Notes under the pieces: model-generated
Seen by the model: the letters and a program-made list of their open reading frames with translations, nothing else
What the model was told of the DNA's origin: nothing
Database searches by the model: none
In this document: positions 13,692-21,812 of the stretch, piece by piece
How the letters are laid out: every line of letters starts with the position of its first letter
Position numbering within the stretch: the stretch's first letter is position 1
Program-made: the position numbers and the translations under genes
Virus record (IMG/VR): IMGVR_UViG_3300025667_000007
Span: 1 to 49,710 of that record
Origin: a virus
Strand: one strand, 5' to 3'
DNA: 49,710 nt

Positions 13692-15017
13692 ATGGCAGAG
13701 AAGAAGTTTAATACACTTAATCCGAAAGCAACATCTGAATGGAACTGTAAGTTCACTAGCATAATGGGAGACAGTACAGAATTGGCTGGTATTATAGACC
13801 AACTGTCTATCTATGAGTCCATATTCACTAATGCAATGCACGGTATCATACAAATCCACGATGGTGTTGGATTTGTAGAAGCAAATGGTATTATTGGTAG
13901 TGGTGAAGAGAAAGTCCACTTTGAGATAGACACATCTATGTCCACTGATGCGTTGGGAAAGACTGCTAACCTAGAAAAAGAATTTGCGGTTAGTTACGTA
14001 ACAGCGGGTCAACGCACTGAGAAACATACTGCCTATCAGATAGGCATTGTATCGCCATATGTTATCGCTAACAATAAGAAGAAAATCAGTAGGTCATTTA
14101 CAAAATCGACTGCTTCTGATATAGTACAATATGTAAGCGACAAGGTTCTTATGTTCGGCACACTAGGTGGTGATGCAAAGGAATGGACTACGTGTAAAAT
14201 AACTCCATCGAAACATCCTAAAGAGATAGTCGTACCTAATTGGAATCCATTTCATCTAATCAATTTTCTTGCTAAGAACTCTGTATCCGCTGAGGGCGAA
14301 TCCAACTATCTATTCTTTGAGAACAACGAGGGATTCAAATTCGTTACGCTTGATGAGTTGCTAAAGGGTAAGTCTAAGAGGGAAATGATACTGAAAGATA
14401 ACCCACTAAAATCTTCTCAGAGTGGTGATAGCGAGATAAATGTCAATGACGCTATTATGGAAGACTATAGCGAAACACAACGATTCAATATCCCTAACAG
14501 TCAAATCAACGGACACTACGGTAGTTCCATATTGACACATAACATCCTCGAAAAGAAACTAACTAAATATGAAGTAGAGTATGATGGGGAAAAAGATAAG
14601 GTTCTAGCAGAGGGTATTGGTCTGAACGGTACTCCAGGCAAACCATTTAAAGATTTCAACGTAGACCAACACACAGGACTTATGAGTGACAATTATTTGT
14701 ATCAAATACACGATAAGGGCGAGAAGAGCCACTATCCTCTGCACGATATGAAGATGTCCCAACTACGAACAAACATTGTTAAATTCAGTATGGCAGGAGA
14801 CACGAACATATTTGCAGGTGATGTTATTACACTAAAGATTGCCTCTAGTATAAGGGATGAAACTGTCACTGAAGAAGAAGACCAGTATTCAACTGGTAAG
14901 TGGCTAATCACAGCCATACATCACAAGATTAATAATCACGAGTACACAATGACTCTTGAATGTATGAAAGACGGGTTCTTTACAGACCCAGAGATAACAA
15001 TACCAGCGAGGGGTTAA
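13692..15017 (+). CDS. Baseplate hub protein (gp27-like)
   Basis: A 441-residue protein. The N-terminal part has DQLSIYESIFTNAMHGIIQI, the strand-helix-strand seen in hub proteins of T4-like phages and gpD-type hubs; the middle carries SFTKSTASDIVQYVSDKVL and WNPFHLINFLAKNS; the C-terminal part has DVITLKIAS and WLITAIHHKINNHEYTMTLE, a hub signature. The protein should form the trimeric hub that holds the gp5 spike encoded next. AGGAATAAT precedes the ATG. The match to T4 gp27 itself is by role and layout more than by residues. Confidence 0.8.
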   Translation: MAEKKFNTLNPKATSEWNCKFTSIMGDSTELAGIIDQLSIYESIFTNAMHGIIQIHDGVGFVEANGIIGSGEEKVHFEIDTSMSTDALGKTANLEKEFAVSYVTAGQRTEKHTAYQIGIVSPYVIANNKKKISRSFTKSTASDIVQYVSDKVLMFGTLGGDAKEWTTCKITPSKHPKEIVVPNWNPFHLINFLAKNSVSAEGESNYLFFENNEGFKFVTLDELLKGKSKREMILKDNPLKSSQSGDSEINVNDAIMEDYSETQRFNIPNSQINGHYGSSILTHNILEKKLTKYEVEYDGEKDKVLAEGIGLNGTPGKPFKDFNVDQHTGLMSDNYLYQIHDKGEKSHYPLHDMKMSQLRTNIVKFSMAGDTNIFAGDVITLKIASSIRDETVTEEEDQYSTGKWLITAIHHKINNHEYTMTLECMKDGFFTDPEITIPARG

Positions 15018-15021
15018 TATT

Positions 15022-16017
15022 ATGCAGTTTATGGGATTTGATGGATTTATTTGGTTTACGGGTGTCGTAGAAGACAGACGTGACCCTATGAAATTAGGAC
15101 GTATGAAGGTACGTATCGCTGGACTACACACAGATAAAACAGTTCAAGCAATCGATACAGGTATACCTACAGCCGATTTGCCTTGGGCACATCCAATGCA
15201 ACCAATTACTTCAGCCGCAATGAACGGTGTTGGAACAACTCCATTAGGTTGTGTTGAAGGAACGTGGGTTATAGGATTCTTCAGAGATGGGCAGAACGCT
15301 CAAGAGCCTATTGTAATGGGCACATTCGGTGGGTTCCCTATGGAAGCACCAGTAGCCAAAGTGGGCTTCAATGACCCTAATCTAGTGTATCCTAAAGAAA
15401 CGCACTTAAAAGAACCCGATACACATAGACGTGGAAGAGTAGACTTTAAAGAGCCTGTAAAAGGAGAAGAGATTGTTTCAAAACCCACTCCTCTTGATAC
15501 TGCTGGTGGTCGTGTAGAAGATAAAGAAGTCTATAAAGCACTAGCAGACACTTGGGATGAACCTGAGAACCCCTACAAAGCCAGTTACCCATTTAATCAC
15601 GTTAGAGCAAGCGAAAGCGGTCACGTAGAGGAATGGGATGACACAGTAGACAACGAGCGACTAATGAAGTGGCACAAGTCAGGCACATTTGAAGAGATAC
15701 GAGCGGATGGCACAAAAGTAACTAAAGTACAGAAAGATAATTATCAGATTGTCTTAGGAGACGAGTATATACACATTAAACCAAATCCAGTAGATGGTGC
15801 TGGTGGTAATATGTCCATAACCGTTGAGGGAGATGCTCACTTATCAGTAAAGGGAGACTATAAGACACACGTTGAAGGTGATTGTATTACAGAGATTGAC
15901 GGTAAATGGCAAGTATATGTCGGTGGTACTACAGAAATTCAAACAGGTGGCACTAAACTAGACCAATCTGCTGGAGTCCATACAATCAAAGGCTCTATTA
16001 TTCACTTGAATCCATAG
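15022..16017 (+). CDS. 5: Baseplate spike gp5 without lysozyme domain
   Basis: A 331-residue protein, against 575 in T4. Residues about 5-125 form the N-terminal OB fold (WFTGVVEDRRDPMKLGRMKVRI; GVVEGTW-type strand; PIVMGTFGG). There is a linker with PFNHVRASESGHVEEWDDT, a conserved turn of spike proteins, then from about 210 a beta-helix of octad repeats with VEG/VKG/VGG glycines. The T4 lysozyme domain between these is absent, as I recall for marine relatives. The spike is completed by the PAAR protein at 19273. The gene starts four bases after the hub gene stop. Confidence 0.88.
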   Translation: MQFMGFDGFIWFTGVVEDRRDPMKLGRMKVRIAGLHTDKTVQAIDTGIPTADLPWAHPMQPITSAAMNGVGTTPLGCVEGTWVIGFFRDGQNAQEPIVMGTFGGFPMEAPVAKVGFNDPNLVYPKETHLKEPDTHRRGRVDFKEPVKGEEIVSKPTPLDTAGGRVEDKEVYKALADTWDEPENPYKASYPFNHVRASESGHVEEWDDTVDNERLMKWHKSGTFEEIRADGTKVTKVQKDNYQIVLGDEYIHIKPNPVDGAGGNMSITVEGDAHLSVKGDYKTHVEGDCITEIDGKWQVYVGGTTEIQTGGTKLDQSAGVHTIKGSIIHLNP

Positions 16018-16028
16018 GAAATTATATA

Positions 16029-16733
16029 ATGTTTGAGCCAAATCCAAAGATGAAGATTAATGTCGTACAGATTAGTAAGGAGCGAAGGGTTGTTGTGATT
16101 GATGATTTCTACAAGAATCCTGATGAGATAAGAGATTTAGCCCTATCAATAGACCATAGGACAGAGGCTGATTTGATACACAACTTGCCGGGTGCAAGAG
16201 GTGTCGTAGAGACTGCCGAAGTTAAAGATTCCCTGCATAAGGTATATTTTCAACTATGCAAATTATACTTTGGTCACTTTGAAGAGAAACGGTTCAATGA
16301 GCATTGGGACAATCAAGAGTTTATGGTTAACGTGTTAAACGATGAGACACTATTAAGAACGCCTGTTGGCATTATACCTCATCAAGACCATTTCAAGATG
16401 CAAGATGGACCTGGATATCAATTCGGTTCTGTAGTGTACTTAAATACGGAAGAAGAATGTGCTGGTGGTACCAATATGTACAGTCATATGGGTAATCTCA
16501 GTATAGAGAACGATTACACTCCTCAATGGCTAGAAGACGCCAATGTAGGAGATATAAATTTTGATTATGTTAAATCAAAAGTAGACGGCGGAAGACCCTA
16601 TGCTTGTGAATATGAAGCGAAAATGGCATATAATCGAATGGTATTATATCAAGCGGACACTCTACACGGACAAAATGTAGACCTTGGTATGTTCAGTGAT
16701 TATAATAGAATCAATCAAGTATTGTTTATGTAA
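16029..16733 (+). CDS. 2OG-Fe(II) oxygenase-like protein (DUF6445-like) in the baseplate operon
   Basis: A 234-residue protein. H118-Q-D120, H213 (in TLHGQ) and R227 (in YNRINQ) give the HxD...H...R order of iron and 2-oxoglutarate dioxygenases. The segment GSVVYLNTEEECAGGTNMY is the usual strand between the first iron ligands and the distal His, and VVVIDDFYKNPDEIRDLAL at the start is typical of prolyl-hydroxylase-like phage proteins. It should be soluble. The gene lies between gp5 and a large structural gene, in one operon with 11- and 10-base gaps, so it is made late. A role in hydroxylating a virion protein is possible but unproven; a structural, inactive role is also possible. Confidence 0.7.
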   Translation: MFEPNPKMKINVVQISKERRVVVIDDFYKNPDEIRDLALSIDHRTEADLIHNLPGARGVVETAEVKDSLHKVYFQLCKLYFGHFEEKRFNEHWDNQEFMVNVLNDETLLRTPVGIIPHQDHFKMQDGPGYQFGSVVYLNTEEECAGGTNMYSHMGNLSIENDYTPQWLEDANVGDINFDYVKSKVDGGRPYACEYEAKMAYNRMVLYQADTLHGQNVDLGMFSDYNRINQVLFM

Positions 16734-16743
16734 GGGGCATTAA

Positions 16744-19053
16744 ATGGTCAGTTTTTCAACAAGTGGTGTAAGTGTAGTAGATACAATTAAGTCTGCCACT
16801 GGTACAACTTCCTTTGGGGGCGGAATCAACGAGGCGTTAGGTCAAGTCGGGGATATGTTACAATCGCCTGCTCATACTTCAGCGTTTAAGATGAAGACTG
16901 CGGCCAATAGTCTGTTTATCACAGATAAGGTAGACCCAGTAGCCCTGCAAGCCGCATTCGGACAAGATGGTGTTCAGTTATGGCAAGCATTGAGTGAGGT
17001 TCAAGACCTCTCTGACTCATTCACCACCTGTGGTGATTTTGCATTGAATGCCGCAGCCGCAGCCGCTACTGACTATATTAAGAATTCAGGTATCCAACAA
17101 GCAGGACGAGAACTAGCAGACTTGCTAGGCAATTACGAATCAGAGATTGATTGTGTTGCTGGCTTCGCCACATTGTTCGATGGTGCTGGTGTCATTGATG
17201 ATGCTCTTGGACTAGGTGACTTGAAACAGATTCAACGCCGAGTGAATAGAATTATCATAGATAGCACCAATCCACAAGCAATATCTAATATGTTAGCATC
17301 TGCCGATGTTGTACAAGATTTAGTTGCTGATTTCAATGGTATGTGTCAAGATATGATGGGTTCTTTGAATGCACTCATCCAAAAAGACCTTGATGCAATG
17401 CAAGCCGCATTGAACAAACTAGCACAATGGGCCGCATTCGCTAAGTTGGCAACAGGTGACCCTTGTGCCTTGGTCAATAACCATAAGATGTTGAAGCATA
17501 TTGCGACACCTGTTATGGATGATATCGTCACATTGTATCAACAAGTCACTGGTATTACAGCGAGTCCAACCAATCCTATTATCCCATTAGGTGATTTCTT
17601 AGGTAAGGTGTCTGGTGGACTACCATCACTACCCAAATTCAAGCAACAAGCACAAGGCGGACTTCAGACGTTTTCTACCCTTTCTGCAAGTATCCCTACA
17701 GGCACAGAATTAGTCGATGCAGTCTACTCCTCTGAAGAGATGGAGTATGTCAATGGTGTCGGATGGACAGTACCTGAAGATGCTGTTACAGACTTCACAA
17801 AGGAAGTTTTAGCAGGCAAGACCCGATTCAGTGGTTCTAAAAACGAATTCATTAAGAACGCTAAGGCTAAGGCATATGAAGCAACCGCATATAAGAAGAA
17901 CGCAGTAGCAAAATTACACAAAGTAGGATGGTGTACAGGTGGTACAGACACCATTAGAAACAGAGACAAAGCCGCGTGTGAGGCCACTAAAGGTGACTGG
18001 AACGTGAAAGAAATGACTGATAATGAAGTCAAAGTAGCAGGTTCAATAGAAGCCGCAATGGGCAAGATTGCTGTTACTCTCTCTGATGCGTTTAGTTCTA
18101 TAGTAGGTGACCCACCTCCAAGTAGTCCAGCATCACAATCTGTATCAGGTGCTCCTGTAGTATCAACAAAGGTTCGAGATACTTTACCGGCAGCCTCTAA
18201 GTTTGCAGGAGATAAAGCATCCCCATTTAGTCCAGCACCGGCAGCCGCGGCAGCATCATCCGCAGACCCGAACTCTCCTACTCCATTTCTTCCGCTTAAT
18301 AGTGCCTCTTTCGTGCTACCAACTGAGTTACCTGGCAATATCAACTATGGAATGGGTGCCTCTGTAGCCGCTAATTTCGCACAGCAAGTATCTAATATCG
18401 GTGGTGATATCAGTGAATATCATCAATCAATGGAAGTAGTAGAACGAGCAATGAAGACAGGTGATTGGTCTCAGGTAGAAACCTGTACCTGTGAGCCAAA
18501 AGCCGCAAAGGCTTCCACTAAGGAAGTAGGCTCTTGTGACTTCACAAACCTAGGATTCCCTGAGGGATATAAGTTAATAGAACCTTCCTTCTATACACCC
18601 GAATTATTAGCCAAAGTCGATGCCGCAGAGAAATCAGGAAGCAAAGAATACGTTATGGGTGATGACAATAATATCTATCAATCCGCAGAGGTTGTTGTAT
18701 TAGCCAAATGGGGTGCGACTAAGGTTGACCCTTATCTACCTGGCAAGGCAGCCTGTATCAAATACAATGGTAAATGGGTGGTCTCTCAAGCCGCTGATTC
18801 TGGCTCTTCTGGTGGTGGTAGTTCCTTTGATGTCACTAATGCTAAGTCTAAGGAAGTTTGCGAGAACGCTAATGGTTCTTGGGTATGTCAACAAGGGCAA
18901 GTAGGCTCATCTAAAGGCAATAAGGCAGTAGAGTCCTATGGCAAATTTACTAACAAAAAGAACGTCAATACCAAATCTAAACTACCTTCTCAAGAGGCTT
19001 TCGACACAGACAAGTTACCTTCTATCCAATTTGACAAATTTAGGAACGTATGA
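16744..19053 (+). CDS. Large virion structural protein with Cys-Trp motifs
   Basis: A 769-residue protein. The first 300 residues are helical and Ala-rich, with ESEIDCVAGFATLFDGAGV, which I recall from structural proteins in the same position in marine T4-like phages. The middle (about 470-540) is Ser/Pro/Ala-rich and probably flexible. Cysteine-tryptophan units occur at about 398-420 (WCTGG ... CEATKGDW), at about 672-680 (CIKYNGKW) and near 705-715 (CENANGSWVC). AAGGGG precedes the ATG. It lies between the spike gene and the PAAR gene, so it is probably a baseplate or hub-associated protein. No T4 counterpart was recognised. Confidence 0.65.
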   Translation: MVSFSTSGVSVVDTIKSATGTTSFGGGINEALGQVGDMLQSPAHTSAFKMKTAANSLFITDKVDPVALQAAFGQDGVQLWQALSEVQDLSDSFTTCGDFALNAAAAAATDYIKNSGIQQAGRELADLLGNYESEIDCVAGFATLFDGAGVIDDALGLGDLKQIQRRVNRIIIDSTNPQAISNMLASADVVQDLVADFNGMCQDMMGSLNALIQKDLDAMQAALNKLAQWAAFAKLATGDPCALVNNHKMLKHIATPVMDDIVTLYQQVTGITASPTNPIIPLGDFLGKVSGGLPSLPKFKQQAQGGLQTFSTLSASIPTGTELVDAVYSSEEMEYVNGVGWTVPEDAVTDFTKEVLAGKTRFSGSKNEFIKNAKAKAYEATAYKKNAVAKLHKVGWCTGGTDTIRNRDKAACEATKGDWNVKEMTDNEVKVAGSIEAAMGKIAVTLSDAFSSIVGDPPPSSPASQSVSGAPVVSTKVRDTLPAASKFAGDKASPFSPAPAAAAASSADPNSPTPFLPLNSASFVLPTELPGNINYGMGASVAANFAQQVSNIGGDISEYHQSMEVVERAMKTGDWSQVETCTCEPKAAKASTKEVGSCDFTNLGFPEGYKLIEPSFYTPELLAKVDAAEKSGSKEYVMGDDNNIYQSAEVVVLAKWGATKVDPYLPGKAACIKYNGKWVVSQAADSGSSGGGSSFDVTNAKSKEVCENANGSWVCQQGQVGSSKGNKAVESYGKFTNKKNVNTKSKLPSQEAFDTDKLPSIQFDKFRNV

Positions 19054-19054
19054 T

Positions 19055-19273
19055 ATGACTATTAACGAGACTCAAAAGCCCGTGAATGATGCCTATAGAG
19101 ACAATTACGACTCTATCTTTCGGTCAAAAGAGCCTGAAAACCCCACTTTTTTCGCAAATACCACCGAAAACGCTAAAAACACGGAAATAAAAAAAAGTTT
19201 TATTGGTACAGCGAAGAGAAATTTTGTGAATAGCGTGAGAGATACCCTCAAATTCAAGAGGTTTAGACCCTAA
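19055..19273 (+). CDS. Small basic protein upstream of the PAAR gene
   Basis: A 72-residue protein from ATG 19055, one base after the preceding stop, with AGGAA eight bases upstream. A longer in-frame start at 18938 lies inside the preceding gene and has no reason to be used. The N-terminal half is polar with Asn/Glu/Thr; the C-terminal half is basic (SFIGTAKRNF, TLKFKRFRP). Its stop shares a base with the PAAR start. I do not recognise it; linkage suggests a spike or baseplate accessory. Confidence 0.6.
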   Translation: MTINETQKPVNDAYRDNYDSIFRSKEPENPTFFANTTENAKNTEIKKSFIGTAKRNFVNSVRDTLKFKRFRP

Positions 19274-19563
19274 TGCCAGGTACAGTTCGATTAACCGATA
19301 TCTGCACAGGTCACGGGTGTTATCCACCTAGAGAGAATGCAGGAGCATCAGGCAATGTTTTCGTGAATAGCCTTGGTGCCCATCGTGTAGGAGACCCTTG
19401 GCAGACTCACGGTTGTCCTGTTTGTGTACCACACGGAGCAGCCCAGGCATCAGGTAGTCCTAACGTCCTCGTGAACTCCAAGCCATTAGCAAGGATAGGT
19501 GATGCGATTGACTGTGGTTCGAGTAACCAAACAGGTAGTGGAGATGTCATTACAAATGGTTAG
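19273..19563 (+). CDS. 5.4: PAAR-domain spike tip protein (gp5.4-like)
   Basis: A 96-residue protein. It begins PGTVRLTDICTGHGCYP and has two glycine-rich NVFVNS / NVLVNSKPLARIGD elements, with AHRVGDP and HGCPVCVPHG between them. These are the pseudo-repeat and metal-binding His/Cys residues of PAAR proteins, which form the sharp tip on gp5/VgrG spikes. Length equals that of T4 gp5.4 (97). The start overlaps the previous stop (TAATG). It is the last gene of the unit starting at 12232; the next gene has its own late promoter. Confidence 0.92.
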   Translation: MPGTVRLTDICTGHGCYPPRENAGASGNVFVNSLGAHRVGDPWQTHGCPVCVPHGAAQASGSPNVLVNSKPLARIGDAIDCGSSNQTGSGDVITNG

Positions 19564-19584
19564 ACGAACCTATTCGACACGCAG

Positions 19585-19592
19585 TATAAATA
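19585..19592 (+). promoter_or_regulatory. Late promoter (TATAAATA)
   Basis: A perfect late box in the 56-base gap after the PAAR gene, 27 bases before the gp25 ATG. It should drive gp25, gp6 and the large gene at 21813. Confidence 0.85.
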
Positions 19593-19619
19593 TAGTATAT
19601 ACAGAGGAATTCAAGCGTT

Positions 19620-20027
19620 ATGCCAGAACCCATTAGAACAACGAGAGTACGCAAGTTCAGAGACTTAGACCTTGATATGTTGGTACATCCATTGACCAAT
19701 GATATCGTTGGTCGTTCGGACGTTGATGCGATTAATGGGTCCATCATACATATTATTAAGACTCAGAGAGGTGAGAGGGTATTCCAGAGTGAGTTCGGCT
19801 CTACTATCTACCATTCGCTCTTTGAACCAATGATTACAGAGACACGAGTTATACTGACTGCCGCAATCAAGCAGGCCATTAACACATTTGAACCACGTGT
19901 AGAGTTGATTGGAGTTGAGGTTAATGCTGATGAAGATAGGAATGGCTATGATGTTACTATAGCATATACGCCAGTCAACGAAGGGTCCCCAGTACAATTA
20001 GATTTCTTCTTAAATAGATTGAGGTAG
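19620..20027 (+). CDS. 25: Baseplate wedge protein gp25
   Basis: A 135-residue protein (T4 gp25 has 132). It carries the EPR motif (E91-P92-R93, in NTFEPRVEL) that is conserved in gp25 and type VI TssE and links wedge to sheath. GSTIYHSLFEPM and the C-terminal DFFLNRLR are also typical. AGAGGA lies upstream. It forms the inner wedge core with gp6 and gp53. Confidence 0.93.
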   Translation: MPEPIRTTRVRKFRDLDLDMLVHPLTNDIVGRSDVDAINGSIIHIIKTQRGERVFQSEFGSTIYHSLFEPMITETRVILTAAIKQAINTFEPRVELIGVEVNADEDRNGYDVTIAYTPVNEGSPVQLDFFLNRLR

Positions 20028-20033
20028 TAAGAG

Positions 20034-21794
20034 ATGGCACAGAATAAGAAAGCATTAAACTTATCGGACCTAGAGTTCGATGGCATTAAGAAGAACATCA
20101 AGACCTTTATGAAGGGTCAGACTGAGTTCTTGGACTATGACTTTGACGGCTCTGGTATGAGTGTAATGCTGGATGTAATGGCATATACTACACACTATAT
20201 GGGTTTCCATACGAATATGGCAGTCAATGAGGCATTTTTAGATACCGCAACGCTCCGAAATAGTGTTGTGAGTCACGCTAAGAGCATTGGATATATACCT
20301 AAGAGCGTTACAGCCGCTGAATCTATTGTTAAACTAGAGTTTGATACGACTGGATATGACCCAAGTTACATTATTGTAGAGAAAGGTACTCAATTTGTAT
20401 CTAATATTACTGGTGTACCTCTTCCATTTACCAATTTATCTACTGTTAATGTGTTTGCAGACGAGGGTGGAGAGTTCGCTGGCGAAATTAAGTTGCATCA
20501 AGGGACATTAAAAGGCCTTGAATGGACATATGACGCTACTGCGGAAGCCCAGTCCTTCTTTATTAATGATGCTACCTGTGACCGCTCTACTATTACTATG
20601 CTTGTTAATGACAAGCCTTGGGAAGTCAACAAAGTATTAAGCGAATTGACCCCTACGAGTAATTCATTCTTTGTTCAGGAAGGCCTTGATGGAGTTAGTG
20701 AGATATACTTCGGCAATGGCATCTTTGGCAAAATACCTCTTGATGGTCAATCAGTTAAAGTAACTTACCTATCTACGGTGGGTGCTCCAGGTAACTATAC
20801 CTCTACTATTAATGAGCAAGTGTTCGCACTTGAATCGACTATAGCCAACGTCTACACCGACTCCCACGTGACGGTGGACACTGTGGACATCTCTTCTCTA
20901 GGTGCGAGTGCAGAGACCACTGAAAACATTAAACTTACAGCACCAAGAGCCTATGAGAGACAAGATAGGGCAGTGACCGCAGAGGACTATAAGAATATAT
21001 TAATAGAGAAGTATCCTAATATTGATTCAATAGCCGTATGGGGTGGTGAAGATAATGACCCTCCTCAGTATGGTGCAGTATTCATTTGTATCAAGCCTAA
21101 GCACGGCCTAGAGTTGTCACCATTGACCAAACAAAAATTAACGACTGATATATTGAGTAAATACAATATGTTAGCCATAAACCCTATTATAACAGCACCA
21201 GAGTACACCTACATTGATGTTATTAGCACAGTCAAGTATAACCCTGTCTTAACCAGTTTGAGTGCTGGTGAGATACAGAGTAAAGTAATAGCAGACATTC
21301 AGGCCTTCTTTGAGGAAGAGATATCTGCATTTAAAGTGACAATGAGGTATTCCCGCCTTGGTAATACTATTGACATTGCTGATGAAAGTATATCAAATAA
21401 TTTAACGTCTGTCAAGTTTTATAAGAAGTTTTTTATTCAAGCATCCAATACCGTTGGTAACTATATCTTTAAGTATGATAATGCTATCACACCTGGTACT
21501 GCCGTGTCAAGTGTATTCGGTAATACAGATACGGGGTCCCAGTATGCTCTATTAGACGATGGCCAAGGCAATATTCTATTATACGACATTGTTAATGAGC
21601 AATTCCTCAATACAGAGCAAGGTACCATCGACTATACCAATGGAATCATAGAGTTAATTGGATTTAGACCCGTGTTAGACACTAATTCAGTAATAAGTTT
21701 GTACGCTACTCCGCAATCAAATGATATTACGGCAATCCGAAGTAATCTACTCGTACTAAATACTAGTAGTGTAACGATGCAGAGTATCAATTGA
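20034..21794 (+). CDS. 6: Baseplate wedge protein gp6
   Basis: A 586-residue protein (T4 gp6 has 660). The N-terminus LNLSDLEFDGIKKNIKTFMK, then YDFDGSGMSVMLDVMAYTTHY and NEAFLDTATLRNSVVSHAK, is the gp6 signature. APRAYERQDRAVTAEDYKN in the middle is the Baseplate_J-type core shared with TssF. Homodimers of gp6 join wedges into the inner ring. It starts six bases after gp25 and is followed after 18 bases by the 2423-residue gene. Confidence 0.92.
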   Translation: MAQNKKALNLSDLEFDGIKKNIKTFMKGQTEFLDYDFDGSGMSVMLDVMAYTTHYMGFHTNMAVNEAFLDTATLRNSVVSHAKSIGYIPKSVTAAESIVKLEFDTTGYDPSYIIVEKGTQFVSNITGVPLPFTNLSTVNVFADEGGEFAGEIKLHQGTLKGLEWTYDATAEAQSFFINDATCDRSTITMLVNDKPWEVNKVLSELTPTSNSFFVQEGLDGVSEIYFGNGIFGKIPLDGQSVKVTYLSTVGAPGNYTSTINEQVFALESTIANVYTDSHVTVDTVDISSLGASAETTENIKLTAPRAYERQDRAVTAEDYKNILIEKYPNIDSIAVWGGEDNDPPQYGAVFICIKPKHGLELSPLTKQKLTTDILSKYNMLAINPIITAPEYTYIDVISTVKYNPVLTSLSAGEIQSKVIADIQAFFEEEISAFKVTMRYSRLGNTIDIADESISNNLTSVKFYKKFFIQASNTVGNYIFKYDNAITPGTAVSSVFGNTDTGSQYALLDDGQGNILLYDIVNEQFLNTEQGTIDYTNGIIELIGFRPVLDTNSVISLYATPQSNDITAIRSNLLVLNTSSVTMQSIN

Positions 21795-21812
21795 ACGGAG
21801 ATACAGTAACAA

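Noticed and set aside
17724-18344. 206-codon minus-strand open frame
   Set aside because: Shadow of the 769-residue structural gene, low complexity and without a promoter.
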